Positions 6,787 through 15,557 of a stretch of 43,302 nucleotides of DNA are shown here, piece after piece. Location: contig JAKSIF010000022.1 in NCBI GenBank assembly GCA_024398965.1, positions 1 to 43,302 on the forward strand, written 5' to 3'. The stretch comes from Fibrobacter sp. Lineage in GTDB: Bacteria > Fibrobacterota > Fibrobacteria > Fibrobacterales > Fibrobacteraceae. The notes below the pieces were generated by a model that had not been told where the DNA came from, ran no database searches, and saw nothing but the letters and a program-made list of their open reading frames with translations. The translations under genes and the position numbers were made by a program. Numbering within the stretch: the first letter of the stretch is position 1; the number at the start of each line of letters is the position of its first letter.

Positions 6787-7879
6787 CATTCTGAACGTGA
6801 CGAAATTCGCCGCAGTTTCCTTTGCGATGCTCGCGGCTCTGCTTATTGCCTGCGGCGACGATAATGGCTCCAGCGCTACGGATGAGGGGACGGGCAGTTC
6901 CAGCACTAATGAAGATCCAATCCTTTCGTCATCATCGAATCTTGAGCCTGTAGCGTATTCCTCCTGCAGCTTCGTCCAGTTGCGTGAAGATACAGAGGAT
7001 TCCTCTCGCCTGACCATTTATCGATTCCTGTATCCCCGCGCAGACATGTCCTTAGATACGGGCTATTTCAATGGTCACGAATGCAGCGTCGAAATGGACG
7101 GAAAGTTTAGTTGTATGCAAAGGTCCTGTGTTCCCGTTGAAGGTGGTCAAATTGATATCCCGCAAAGTTATGGCATTCTTGCTGTTGACGCAAAAAATAG
7201 AGATGGTGGATATAGTGAGTATTTCTACACCAGCACAGATATAACGCGACTGGTGGATATAAACTTTGGCGATAGCGCGCTTACTACATTCATTCCGTTT
7301 GCTGACATTCCCGAGTTTGATAGGGATGGCATCTTGGAACAACTCTCTGCTTTACCTGCCGAGCCATGTTCAACTTTATTTCGTTTTGAAGGAAATTATC
7401 TATTGCAGGCGGATGGATTGCCTGAAGGAATTGTACTTTATCGCGATGGTCAGGGAATTAAGGGGCGTGGAGATTCTCGGGAATACTATTCGGCTTTATT
7501 CCCGAAGGATGAATTGGCCACCGTAAAGGCGCGCATTTATGAGGTTGGTCAAGGTGAAAAGTCTTCTTACAACAAACTCATGGAAGGATGTTACAGTGAA
7601 CTGAAATATGCTCCAGATAGAGGACTTGATATCTCCAACCAAACGATTAAAGCAGAGATTAATGATTTTGGCTGCGGCGTTGTGTCGACATCCTATAAAA
7701 CGGCTATGTTGGCTGGACTTTGTGAAGGCTGGAAAATCCCCGAAGACGCAAAGGTGTTTTCCTATCGCCTAATCAACATTTCTGACAAGGTCCCTGAAAA
7801 TCCTGTCCAGTGGAAATTGACCTATATGGATCAGTATGGCCGAGGTGGCTCCTTGGATATTGTCACCCAATTTGAATAG
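6764..7879 (+). CDS. Lipoprotein of unknown function
   Basis: A 371-residue exported protein. A basic N-terminus (MKKLFSRN) and hydrophobic stretch end in the lipobox LIAC near residue 29, followed by GDDNGSSATDEGTGSSS, a short version of the Ser-rich linker in the 1172 gene. The rest (about 60-371) has no domain I recognise and is not a FISUMP domain. It contains about ten Cys residues, suggesting disulfides outside the cytoplasm. ATG follows TAGGAG by five nt. It is separated from the amidohydrolase gene by 35 nt without a terminator, so read-through is possible, but the lipoprotein character suggests an unrelated surface role. Confidence 0.85.
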   Translation: MKKLFSRNILNVTKFAAVSFAMLAALLIACGDDNGSSATDEGTGSSSTNEDPILSSSSNLEPVAYSSCSFVQLREDTEDSSRLTIYRFLYPRADMSLDTGYFNGHECSVEMDGKFSCMQRSCVPVEGGQIDIPQSYGILAVDAKNRDGGYSEYFYTSTDITRLVDINFGDSALTTFIPFADIPEFDRDGILEQLSALPAEPCSTLFRFEGNYLLQADGLPEGIVLYRDGQGIKGRGDSREYYSALFPKDELATVKARIYEVGQGEKSSYNKLMEGCYSELKYAPDRGLDISNQTIKAEINDFGCGVVSTSYKTAMLAGLCEGWKIPEDAKVFSYRLINISDKVPENPVQWKLTYMDQYGRGGSLDIVTQFE

Positions 7880-7913
7880 GCAAAAATCTCAAATTTTAAT
7901 TTAGCAGTTTTAT

Positions 7914-8654
7914 TTAACGTACTCCTTTTAGTTGAAGTGTTGGTTGTTTGTTCTCTATAACGACATTTGATGAGCTCTTAATGGGATGGGTGCCATTGAC
8001 GAAATAGGACTCTTTTTTCTGCAACTTTTTAGTATTCTCTTTTTTTATTGAATTTATTTTAGCTGAATAGTTGCAATCTGAAGGCATCTTAGGAAATGGA
8101 GCAAAACGAAGACTGCCGTCATCTTGATATTGACAAGAAATTGAATATTTTCCCGTGCATAAACCAGATTTGATATGGCAAAATGCATTATAATTCGCCC
8201 CTTTATACAATATTAGGAAATTGCTGGACGCTCGCAAATCTTTCCGATAAATGGAATCGAATGAAATCGAGTCGTTATTAAATAGTATGAACTCTTTTAT
8301 ATCGATTGTATCGATGGTGTCCCATGTGTTAAGATGCTTTGCCCACAATGAGTCTTCTGCCGGATTTGATTCATCGAAAAAATGAATAGAGTAACCTGTG
8401 ACAGAAATATGTTTTTCTTCCCAATCAATAATGTTGCCGATAGAATCTGTTATAGGAAATGTATCGTCAAAACCGTTATCGGTGCAGCTTATTGACAATA
8501 CAACATCTTGATTGATTTCTGTAGAGCGTATTTGGACAAGCGAGTCTTGTCCAAATGCGTAGGATGTTCCACAGTTCATCGATGTGTATGAACTCCATGT
8601 TTTCGCTTGTAAAAGAGAAATTGAAAAAATAAGAATCAATAGTATTGGTTTCAT
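7914..8654 (-). CDS. Small secreted protein of unknown function
   Basis: A 246-residue leftward gene. 'MKPILLILIFSISLLQAKTW' is a good signal peptide with probable cleavage after QA. The mature part has six Cys residues and a Lys/Ser-rich C-terminal tail, with no recognised domain. Its DNA is clearly more AT-rich than the neighbouring genes, which hints at recent acquisition or weak codon selection. It converges on the lipoprotein at 6764-7879 with only 34 nt between stops and no clear terminator. A periplasmic or surface location is likely. Confidence 0.75.
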   Translation of the reverse strand: MKPILLILIFSISLLQAKTWSSYTSMNCGTSYAFGQDSLVQIRSTEINQDVVLSISCTDNGFDDTFPITDSIGNIIDWEEKHISVTGYSIHFFDESNPAEDSLWAKHLNTWDTIDTIDIKEFILFNNDSISFDSIYRKDLRASSNFLILYKGANYNAFCHIKSGLCTGKYSISCQYQDDGSLRFAPFPKMPSDCNYSAKINSIKKENTKKLQKKESYFVNGTHPIKSSSNVVIENKQPTLQLKGVR

Positions 8655-8800
8655 TTTTTTTTGAAAGAGCTATAACGAGATGTTGCAAAAACGGCGTTTC
8701 CGACTGAAGTAAATATACAAATTGAGGATTCCCATTTTTACAATTATTTTACATAAAATCATGCAACATTTCCTCGTTCAAAACGTGTTATAGTATGTAG

Positions 8801-8838
8801 GGCGAAACCGCCTTGCGCTATTGCGGGGGCGTTCCCGC
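8801..8838. repeat. Two small GC hairpins upstream of the Rpn-type nuclease
   Basis: GGCG-AAAC-CGCC at 8801-8812 and GCGGG-GGCGTT-CCCGC at 8823-8838 stand in an otherwise AT-rich intergenic region. The second closely resembles the hairpin at 32202-32218 (GCGGGGG..T.TCCCGC..GGGA), so it is probably a dispersed repeat. Confidence 0.45.
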
Positions 8839-8850
8839 CGGGATAAAACT

Positions 8851-9804
8851 ATGGCAACTTTTGAGGAAAAAGTCGAAAAGCAAGTTGAAATTTTAAAGCA
8901 GCATACGTTCCTGGATCCGACCCGGGACAGGGTCTTCAAGGAAATCTTTTCGAAGGATGCGACTCTAATCCATTTCTTGAACGCAATCTTGCACCTGCCC
9001 GAGGAACGCAAAATCGTGAGTATCGAACGCAAGAAGCCTGCGTCGACGTTGACTTCCGCAATCGATGTGGAGGAGGTCCGCTTTGACGTACACGCGAAGC
9101 TCAACAATGAAGAATACGTGGATCTGGAGATGCAGCGGGCGACTCACGAGGATTTTGTGGACCGTGTGGAGCTTTATGCAAGTCAGCTCTCCATCGAATC
9201 CAAGATTCACTTTGACAGCCAGCGCACCGAGACCGAGAAGGAGGATCACCCCTACCTGATGCCCACCACCTACAGCATCTGGATCTGCAATTTCCCGGTC
9301 CGCTTTTGCGAATGCTACCGTGAGGAACTGGGACTCTTCCGTTTTTCCAGCCTGGGCAACCCTGACGCCTTGCCTGTATATGATAAAAAAAGGTATATTA
9401 TCGTGGATTTGAGCAAGGTGGATGCGAAGGTCTTGAACCTGAACACCGCCGAGACGGAATGGCTGGAACTCTTCACCAGGATGGCTTCTGCGAAGGATGC
9501 CCCCAAGACGAAGGATCCCGTCATTGCGGATGTCTACCGCCGGATGATGGTGAACGCCCTCGAGAAGAATTTTATCAAGGAGATTGCAGCAGGTATGGTC
9601 ACAGAGGCTGAAATCAAGACACGAATCGGAACCGCCCGCCGCGAAGGCCGTGAAGAAGGCCGCGACGAAGCGAGACTGGGTGACGCCGAAGCGCTCCTTC
9701 GTTACGGAGATTCCGTAGAAAAAGTTTCCCTGGTTCTCAAGTTGCCTCTTGAAAAGGTACAGGAACTGGCAAGTAAGATTGCCTCCGGGAATGCGAAACG
9801 CTAA
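8851..9804 (+). CDS. Rpn-family recombination-promoting nuclease / PD-(D/E)XK putative transposase
   Basis: A 317-residue protein of the PDDEXK_2 / Rpn type. The N-terminal 'FLDPTRDRVFKEIFSKDATLIHFLNAIL' region is characteristic. The nuclease core shows 'VRFDVHAKLNNEEYVDLEMQRA' near 80-102, giving the D...ExQ catalytic pattern typical of this family. The C-terminus 'RREGREEGRDEARLGDAEALL' is the usual charged helix followed by a short HTH-like tail. Rpn proteins are DNA endonucleases that can raise recombination; they are found in many copies and are not classical transposases. I chose ATG 8851 rather than an upstream in-frame TTG at 8821, because that lies inside a GC hairpin. A terminator follows at 9828. 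Confidence 0.9.
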   Translation: MATFEEKVEKQVEILKQHTFLDPTRDRVFKEIFSKDATLIHFLNAILHLPEERKIVSIERKKPASTLTSAIDVEEVRFDVHAKLNNEEYVDLEMQRATHEDFVDRVELYASQLSIESKIHFDSQRTETEKEDHPYLMPTTYSIWICNFPVRFCECYREELGLFRFSSLGNPDALPVYDKKRYIIVDLSKVDAKVLNLNTAETEWLELFTRMASAKDAPKTKDPVIADVYRRMMVNALEKNFIKEIAAGMVTEAEIKTRIGTARREGREEGRDEARLGDAEALLRYGDSVEKVSLVLKLPLEKVQELASKIASGNAKR

Positions 9805-9827
9805 TTCTGTTCTTGAACATTGACGAT

Positions 9828-9855
9828 AAGGCTCCGATGGTTTATCGGGGCTTTT
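9828..9855 (+). terminator. Intrinsic terminator after the Rpn-type nuclease
   Basis: GCTCCGAT and ATCGGGGC pair around GGTTT and are followed by TTTT. It lies 24 nt past the stop at 9804 and separates the nuclease gene from ilvE. Confidence 0.7.
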
Positions 9856-9993
9856 ATCGTGAATTGTTTGTAATGAACTCCAAAAAGCATCGTTTTTTCA
9901 ATAATTTTTGTTCGTTTTCTCAAGACTTTTATAAATTTCAAGCAGAAATTTTTTAACTCTGGCGCCTTGTGACGCCTTATAAAAGGTCGCAAT

Positions 9994-11028
9994 ATGCAGA
10001 TTGATTTGAATAACGTGGATTGGAAGACTCTCCCCTTCGGTTACTCCGACACCGATTACAACGTTCGTTGCTACTACCGCAATGGTCAGTGGGGCAAGAT
10101 TGAAGTCTCCTCCGACAAGAACATCAGCATTCACATGGCCGCTACCTGCCTCCACTACGGTCAGGAAGGTTTCGAAGGCCTGAAGGCTTACACCGGCAAG
10201 GATGGCAAGGTCCGTCTGTTCCGCGTGGATGAAAACGCAAAGCGCATGCAGAGCACTGCAAACCGCGTCCTCATGGCTGTTCCGCCTATCGAACTTTTCC
10301 GCGAAATGGCTCACCTGGTAACCAAGCTGAACGCTCGCTTCGTTCCGCCCTATGGCCATGGCGCAACCCTTTACATCCGCCCGCTCCTCATCGGTACTGG
10401 CGCAGAAGTTGGCGTGAAGCCTTCTGACGAATACCTGTTCATGATGTTCGTCTGCCCGGTTGGCCCCTACTTCAAGGACGGCTTCAAGCCCGTTGACATG
10501 ATGATCAGCCGTAACTACGACCGTGCCGCTCCTCAGGGTACCGGTACTGTGAAGGTTGGCGGTAACTACGCTGCATCCCTCCAGTCTCTTGCCGAAGCCA
10601 AGAAGCTGGGCTACTCCAGCACCATCTATCTGGATGCCAAGGAAAAGAAGTACATCGACGAATGCGGTCCGGCAAACTTCTTCGGTATCAAGGGCAAGTC
10701 CTACATTACCCCGAAGTCCGAATCCATCTTGCCGTCTATCACCAACAAGAGCTTGCAGCAGCTGGCTGAATACCTTGGCTACACTGTTGAAAAGCGTCCG
10801 GTGGCTTTCGAAGAACTGGCTGAATTCTCTGAAACTGCAGAATGCGGTACCGCAGCTGTGATCACCCCGATCAAGAAGATCGTGGACCCTGTTGCCGGCA
10901 AGGAATTCACCTACGGCGATGGCAAGAATCCGGGCCCTGTCTGCACCGAACTCTTCACCAAGTACACCGCTATCCAGTTCGGCGAAGCTGAAGACCCGTT
11001 CGGCTGGACTGAAGTGGTCGACCTGTAA
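9994..11028 (+). CDS. ilvE: Branched-chain amino acid aminotransferase
   Basis: A 344-residue class IV PLP aminotransferase, catalysing the last reversible step of valine, leucine and isoleucine synthesis with glutamate as amino donor. Marks: 'HYGQEGFEGLKAY' near 54-66, 'LYIRPLLIGTG' near 126-136, the PLP lysine K187 in 'GTVKVGGNYAASL', and 'ECGPANFFGIK' near 224. Length and motifs fit the long (about 340-residue) IlvE subgroup. Codon use is strongly biased, as in highly expressed genes. It stands alone with its own upstream region and a terminator at 11094. Confidence 0.95.
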   Translation: MQIDLNNVDWKTLPFGYSDTDYNVRCYYRNGQWGKIEVSSDKNISIHMAATCLHYGQEGFEGLKAYTGKDGKVRLFRVDENAKRMQSTANRVLMAVPPIELFREMAHLVTKLNARFVPPYGHGATLYIRPLLIGTGAEVGVKPSDEYLFMMFVCPVGPYFKDGFKPVDMMISRNYDRAAPQGTGTVKVGGNYAASLQSLAEAKKLGYSSTIYLDAKEKKYIDECGPANFFGIKGKSYITPKSESILPSITNKSLQQLAEYLGYTVEKRPVAFEELAEFSETAECGTAAVITPIKKIVDPVAGKEFTYGDGKNPGPVCTELFTKYTAIQFGEAEDPFGWTEVVDL

Positions 11029-11093
11029 TAGGCTCGAGGCTCCAGGCACGAGGTTCCGGGCTTCTGGCCCAAGGAATTCTCAAAAATTTAAAA

Positions 11094-11124
11094 GGCTCGC
11101 GATGAATGTCGCGGGTCTTTTTTT
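11094..11124. terminator. Terminator between ilvE and the TM2 gene, probably bidirectional
   Basis: GGCTCGCGA and TCGCGGGTC pair around TGAATG and are followed by seven T's on the plus strand. On the minus strand the same stem is followed by TTTTAAATTTTT, so it can also end the leftward TM2 transcript. Confidence 0.85.
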
Positions 11125-11163
11125 GCATATTGAATGCGCAGGATCTGTTTTGTATAAACGATC

Positions 11164-11622
11164 CTAGAAGACTTTCAAGAACCTTAGAAGCTGAGTAAGA
11201 AAGATGGAAAAAACAGCGATGTTGACTGCCGCCATGACAAGGCCTACTTTCTTGCACCAGGGGCAGGGTGCGAGCTTCATTCCGTTTTGGGTTGTGTAGG
11301 TTCCGTTGCCGATTTTGTATAGATCGATTAGGTTCCAAATGACGGAGATGAATGCGGTAATGCCGATGATGGTGCAAACCAGTTTGATGATGCCGTTACG
11401 ATTGTTGCCGCAGAAGAAATCGTGAACGCCTAAGGTTCCCATGATGATGGAAAGTATGGCAACGAGGCTTGCTTTATCCTGGGGTGTTGCCGTGGTTCCG
11501 TCCAACGTCTTTACCATGGATTCGGTAAGAATTTGCTTAGGCTCTTTTGGCTTGCAGGATTTTTTCCGCGGAGTTTCTACGGGAAAACTCATCTCAAGAT
11601 TGTTGTCGTCTTTTTCCATCAT
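11164..11622 (-). CDS. TM2-domain membrane protein
   Basis: A 152-residue protein. Residues about 1-45 are a hydrophilic Lys-rich cytoplasmic N-terminus. 'ASLVAILSIIMGTLGVHDFFCGNNRNG' near 51-77 followed by 'TAFISVIWNLIDLYKI' is a TM2 domain (two membrane segments joined by the GxHxFY-like turn, here GVHDFF). A third hydrophobic segment lies near the C-terminus, after a CPWC pair. It starts 19 nt downstream of the recD2 stop, so it is co-transcribed with recD2. Function of TM2 proteins in bacteria is generally unknown. The second ATG (11619) is an equally possible start. Confidence 0.85.
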   Translation of the reverse strand: MMEKDDNNLEMSFPVETPRKKSCKPKEPKQILTESMVKTLDGTTATPQDKASLVAILSIIMGTLGVHDFFCGNNRNGIIKLVCTIIGITAFISVIWNLIDLYKIGNGTYTTQNGMKLAPCPWCKKVGLVMAAVNIAVFSIFLTQLLRFLKVF

Positions 11623-11640
11623 GAGATAAAGTGTAGAATT

Positions 11641-13794
11641 TTAGGAAAGCCTTTCGGTAAGCCGTGTGTAGCGGCGGGTGCTGCGGACGTTGCGAACGGC
11701 CTGGTGGAAGGCTCCAGGGGCTGAAAGAATCCACACGTGTCCCTTGGCGCGGGTAATTGCAGTGTAGATCAGGTTTCTTTGGAGCATTACGTAGTGGCTG
11801 GAGTCAAGAACTACAACTACTGCGGGGTATTCGCTGCCCTGGCTTTTGTGGATGGTGCAGGCGTAGGCGAGGGTCAGTTCCTCCATTTCATCGTCTTCGT
11901 AATCAACAACCTTGTCATCATAGAAAACGGTGATTTTCTTGTTGATGGCATCAACTTTCCAGATGATACCCACGTCGCCGTTGAAGACGTTCTTTTCGTA
12001 GTTGTTCTTGATCTGCATAACGCGATCTCCCTGGCTCCATTCAACACCCATCATCTTGTGACGGGGAACGCCGGGGTTTAAAAGCCCCTGCAGGAACGGG
12101 TTCAACTCAAAGATGCCAAGAGGGCCTTTTCGCATGGGAACAAGAACTTGCATTTGTTCCTTGAGATTGATGTCCAGTTTGCTTTTGATGCCTGTGGCAA
12201 TGAGTTGCTGCAGGTATTTTTTGCATTCCTCGTCGGTCTCGAAGGGCATGAAATGAAAGTTGGGACCGTCCAGCGGGGCGGGGGTAATGCCCTGGTTTAT
12301 CTTGGCTGCCTTATCGGCGATGTCGTTGTCGCCAGCTTGACGGAAAATGTGCTGCAGGCGGATGCTTGGAATGCTTGGCGTTCGGAGTAGGTCGTTCAAC
12401 ACGTTGCCTGGGCCCACGCTTGGCAACTGGTCTGCATCCCCTACGAAAATAATACGGGTCCTGCAGCTGACCGCTTCCAGCAAAGAAGCGCAAAGCCAGG
12501 TGTCCACCATACTGAATTCGTCTACCACCAGGAGGGAACAGTCCAGCTTGTTCTGGTCGTTTTTGGAAAATTTCTTGGATACAGGATCCACTTCCAGTAA
12601 GCGATGGATTGTGCTCGCCTTTTCGCCGCAGCAGTCTCCCATGCGCTTGGCGGCGCGGCCTGTAGGGGCGGCAAGCAGGATGCTTTCCCCAAGCTTTCGT
12701 GCCAGGTGGAGAATGCCCTTCAGGATGGTTGTCTTACCGGTTCCGGGGCCGCCTGTAATGATAAAGACCCTGTGGCTCAACGCCTGGATGATTGCTTCTC
12801 GCTGGATGGGGTGGAAGGCGAACTTCTGTTCCTGTTCCCAGTCGCGGAGCTCGCGGTTGACAAAGTCAGCGCTGACGGATTCGGTGACAAAGTCCTCCAT
12901 CTGGGACTTGACGCAGTCGGCAATCTTTTGCTCGGCGTTAAATAGTGGGGGGAAGAAACAGTCGTCATTGACGCGGCGGATTCTTCCGACGTTGCAGGTC
13001 TTTTCAAAAATATCCAGCAGGCGATTGATGGAGTCTTCGTCCTCCATCTCGATTCGCATGTTCTTGATGGTGCGGGAAAGAAGCGCTTCTCGCGGCAGGT
13101 AGGTGTGGCCGTCGGTGAGTGAAGCTTCTTGCAGAGTGTAAAGCAGCGCTTCCTCCAGACGCATGGGGCTGTCCTTTGGAATGCCTACCTTCATGGCGAT
13201 TTCGTCTGCCTTCAGAAAACCGATGCCGTAGACTTCTTCGCAGAGAATGTAGGGATTCTCCCGAAGTTTCTCTATTGTTCCCTGGCCGAACTTCATCCAG
13301 ATTTTTTTTGCGACACTTCCGACAATTCCATGGCTGTAGAGGAACATCATGGTGTCGCGGCTATGTCGGGTCTCCTGCCATCGGGCAAGAAATATTTCCA
13401 CCTTGGATTTGGGAAGCCCCTTGATTTTTACGCTGCGGAAACGTTCTGGATCGTTGTCCAAAATATCAAAGGTTTCTTCGCCGAAAATGTCAAAAATATT
13501 CTGGGCTGTCTTGGGACCAACGCCGGGGCAGATTCCGCTTCCCAGGTAGGTGACGATGTCCATGTCGTCGGCGGAGGAAACCATTTCGAAATGGTCGCAT
13601 TTAAACTGCTTGCCGTACTTGGGATGACTGCCCCAGTCTCCGGTGAACTTGATTTTTTCGCCTACGTTCAGCTCTGGCAAGGTTCCGGTGACCACCACCA
13701 CTTTCTTGGACTCATCGTCCACCAGCCGCAAGACGGTAAAGCCATTTTGCGGGCTGTGAAATGTAATGGATTTTACGGTCCCCTGGATATGCAT
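11641..13794 (-). CDS. recD2: RecD2-type SF1B DNA helicase
   Basis: A 717-residue 5'-3' DNA helicase of the RecD2 (RecD-like, RecBC-independent) family. The N-terminal region about 1-75 is an OB-like fold; helix-hairpin-helix repeats follow ('GSGICPGVGPKTAQNIF' near 85, 'VYGIGFLKADEIA' near 188). Walker A is 'GGPGTGKTT' at 348-356, Walker B 'VVDEFSM' at 423-429, and the late SF1 motif 'YACTIHKSQGSEYPAVV' lies near the C-terminus. No recB or recC is nearby, which fits RecD2. It works in replication fork and repair processes. ATG 13794 begins the conserved MxIQGTVxxITF start. Confidence 0.95.
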   Translation of the reverse strand: MHIQGTVKSITFHSPQNGFTVLRLVDDESKKVVVVTGTLPELNVGEKIKFTGDWGSHPKYGKQFKCDHFEMVSSADDMDIVTYLGSGICPGVGPKTAQNIFDIFGEETFDILDNDPERFRSVKIKGLPKSKVEIFLARWQETRHSRDTMMFLYSHGIVGSVAKKIWMKFGQGTIEKLRENPYILCEEVYGIGFLKADEIAMKVGIPKDSPMRLEEALLYTLQEASLTDGHTYLPREALLSRTIKNMRIEMEDEDSINRLLDIFEKTCNVGRIRRVNDDCFFPPLFNAEQKIADCVKSQMEDFVTESVSADFVNRELRDWEQEQKFAFHPIQREAIIQALSHRVFIITGGPGTGKTTILKGILHLARKLGESILLAAPTGRAAKRMGDCCGEKASTIHRLLEVDPVSKKFSKNDQNKLDCSLLVVDEFSMVDTWLCASLLEAVSCRTRIIFVGDADQLPSVGPGNVLNDLLRTPSIPSIRLQHIFRQAGDNDIADKAAKINQGITPAPLDGPNFHFMPFETDEECKKYLQQLIATGIKSKLDINLKEQMQVLVPMRKGPLGIFELNPFLQGLLNPGVPRHKMMGVEWSQGDRVMQIKNNYEKNVFNGDVGIIWKVDAINKKITVFYDDKVVDYEDDEMEELTLAYACTIHKSQGSEYPAVVVVLDSSHYVMLQRNLIYTAITRAKGHVWILSAPGAFHQAVRNVRSTRRYTRLTERLS

Positions 13795-13800
13795 AGTTTA

Positions 13801-13917
13801 TAGGATAAAGGTTAAAGGATAAAGGTTATAGGTTAAAGGATAATGATTTTCCTTTACGCTTTAACCTTTCTGCTTTAGGCTAAATGATCCTTTCCGCTTT
13901 ATCCTTTAATCTTTCCG
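13801..13917. repeat. CCTTTAW heptamer tract forming a large inverted repeat
   Basis: The whole gap between cstA and recD2 is made of degenerate seven-base units. The left part repeats AGGATAA and AGGTTAA on the plus strand; the right part repeats the inverse (CCTTTAA, CCTTTAT, CCTTTCCGC). The two halves can pair. Tracts of the same unit occur at 18694-18721 and 35281-35307. No gene or clear terminator is present apart from this structure. Confidence 0.65.
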
Positions 13918-15453
13918 CTATTTCGGCTGGTAGTTATTCTTGACGTCTTGAGAATCGTTCCACTTGTCCGGATCGAAATTGTCCATCTTGGAGAGCTTCT
14001 TGCCGCGCTTTACAAGCCAAACGCCCAAGGCGATTGCGATGAATATTGCCAGGGCCCTAGCGGTATTGTAGTCCAGACCGAAGCCTACGGGAGCGCCCTT
14101 CAGGTTGGTGGGGCTTACCCATAGAATGTAATCTGCGGTAATGAAGGTCATGAACATGCAGGGCAGAAGGGCGATCCAGAAATTCTTGCTCTTGCTGCGG
14201 AGATAGACTGCTGTAACGCAGAGGCTGCATACGGCCATGAGCTGGTTGCTCCAGCTGAAGTAATTCCACAGGATGTTGAAGCCTTCCTTGTCCAGGTTGC
14301 TCCAGAAGATGATGGCAAGGCAGATGGCGAACATGGGTACGGTCAGAAGCAGGCGGTTCTTGGTAGAAGCCTGGTCGATGCCGAACAGTTCTGCGATGGT
14401 CAGACGAAGGCTTCTGAGGCTTGTGTCGCCGCTAGTGATAGCAAGGACGATAACGCCAATGACCACCAGAACAGAAATGGGAGCGAAGGGCAGAACGTCG
14501 GAAACCAGGGTGCTCAAAACCTTGACGCCGCTGGCGCCGGTAATCAGTTCCGGGAACTTGTGGTAGATGTACATGCCGCCTGCAGCCCAGATCATGCCGA
14601 TAAGGCCTTCCAGAATCATCATGCCGTAGAAAGTCTGACGGCCGGTCTTTTCGGTAAATTCAGTGCGGGCCACCAGAGGGCTCTGGGTGCTGTGGAAACC
14701 GCTAATGATACCGCAGGCGATTGTCACGAACAGCATGGGGAGAATGGGCTGGTGAGCAGGATGCTGGGTGAAGTTGCTGCCAAAGTCGCTAAAGTTGATG
14801 TTGTCCAGAACGTTCAGGTTCGGGGCAATGCCAATAAGAATTGCGACGGATGCGAGAATCAAAAGACCGCCAAAGATGGGGTAGATGCGGCCGATGATCT
14901 TGTCGATAGGGAAGAAGGTGCTAAGGAAATAGTAAATGAAAATGCAAGCCACGGCTACCCAGAACAGAGTGGGAGAAACGGCGTTGCCGACAAGAATCGG
15001 GGTGTTGATCAGCTGGGCGGGAGTGTTGGTGAAAACGGCGCCAACCAGGATCAATGCCACGGAAATCAATGTCATGACAATCTTGGACGGTCCCTTGCCC
15101 AAAAATTTGCGAGAAAGTGCGGGCACGTTGTAACCATTGTTACGCATGCTTACCATGCCGCTGAAGTAATCGTGAACGGCGCCGCCTAAGACGTTTCCCA
15201 GCGGCAGAAGAATGAAGACAATGGCTCCGAACTTGATGCCAAGAATCACGCCAATGACAGGACCGATACCGGCGATGTTCAAAAGCTGGATCAGCATGTT
15301 CTTCCAGTGGGGGAGAACCAGACGGTCTACGCCATCGGGATTTTCAAGTGCAGGCGGTTTGCGGTCGTCGGGACCGAATACCTTTTCAACGAATTTTCCG
15401 TAAGTGAAGTAGCCTCCAATAAGGATGGCAACGCCAATAAGGAATGTAATCAT
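13918..15453 (-). CDS. cstA: CstA-family carbon starvation protein, pyruvate or peptide transporter
   Basis: A 511-residue polytopic inner-membrane protein with about 13 hydrophobic segments. The CstA hallmark 'NIAGIGPVIGVILGIKFG' is near residues 59-76, and 'GAVHDYFSGMVSMRNNG' near 91-107. 'GFHSTQSPLVARTEF' near 255 and 'TSGDTSLRSLRLTIAE' near 345 are also family-typical. Members import pyruvate or peptides. Length suits the shorter CstA group rather than the about 700-residue E. coli form. It stands between heptamer tract DNA and an unrelated OMP gene, so it may be transcribed alone. Confidence 0.92.
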   Translation of the reverse strand: MITFLIGVAILIGGYFTYGKFVEKVFGPDDRKPPALENPDGVDRLVLPHWKNMLIQLLNIAGIGPVIGVILGIKFGAIVFILLPLGNVLGGAVHDYFSGMVSMRNNGYNVPALSRKFLGKGPSKIVMTLISVALILVGAVFTNTPAQLINTPILVGNAVSPTLFWVAVACIFIYYFLSTFFPIDKIIGRIYPIFGGLLILASVAILIGIAPNLNVLDNINFSDFGSNFTQHPAHQPILPMLFVTIACGIISGFHSTQSPLVARTEFTEKTGRQTFYGMMILEGLIGMIWAAGGMYIYHKFPELITGASGVKVLSTLVSDVLPFAPISVLVVIGVIVLAITSGDTSLRSLRLTIAELFGIDQASTKNRLLLTVPMFAICLAIIFWSNLDKEGFNILWNYFSWSNQLMAVCSLCVTAVYLRSKSKNFWIALLPCMFMTFITADYILWVSPTNLKGAPVGFGLDYNTARALAIFIAIALGVWLVKRGKKLSKMDNFDPDKWNDSQDVKNNYQPK

Positions 15454-15515
15454 CTTTATGCCTTCTTTTATGATTGAAAAATGAAATATGAAAAGGGAAA
15501 AATAATTTTATAGTC

Positions 15516-15530
15516 GCGGCGTAGCCGCCT
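15516..15530. terminator. Small GC hairpin between the outer-membrane gene and cstA
   Basis: GCGGC-GTA-GCCGC followed by CTTTTG on the plus strand. On the minus strand, the direction of the flanking genes, it is followed by ACTATAAAATTATTTTT, a poor T-run. It may end the 15558-16781 transcript, but weakly. Confidence 0.3.
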
Positions 15531-15557
15531 TTTGCATCATTTTTAAACTTTCATCAT

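Noticed and set aside
8851-9804. Insertion sequence around the PD-(D/E)XK 'transposase' gene
   Set aside because: Rpn-type proteins are not classical transposases, and I see no terminal inverted repeats or target duplication flanking the gene.
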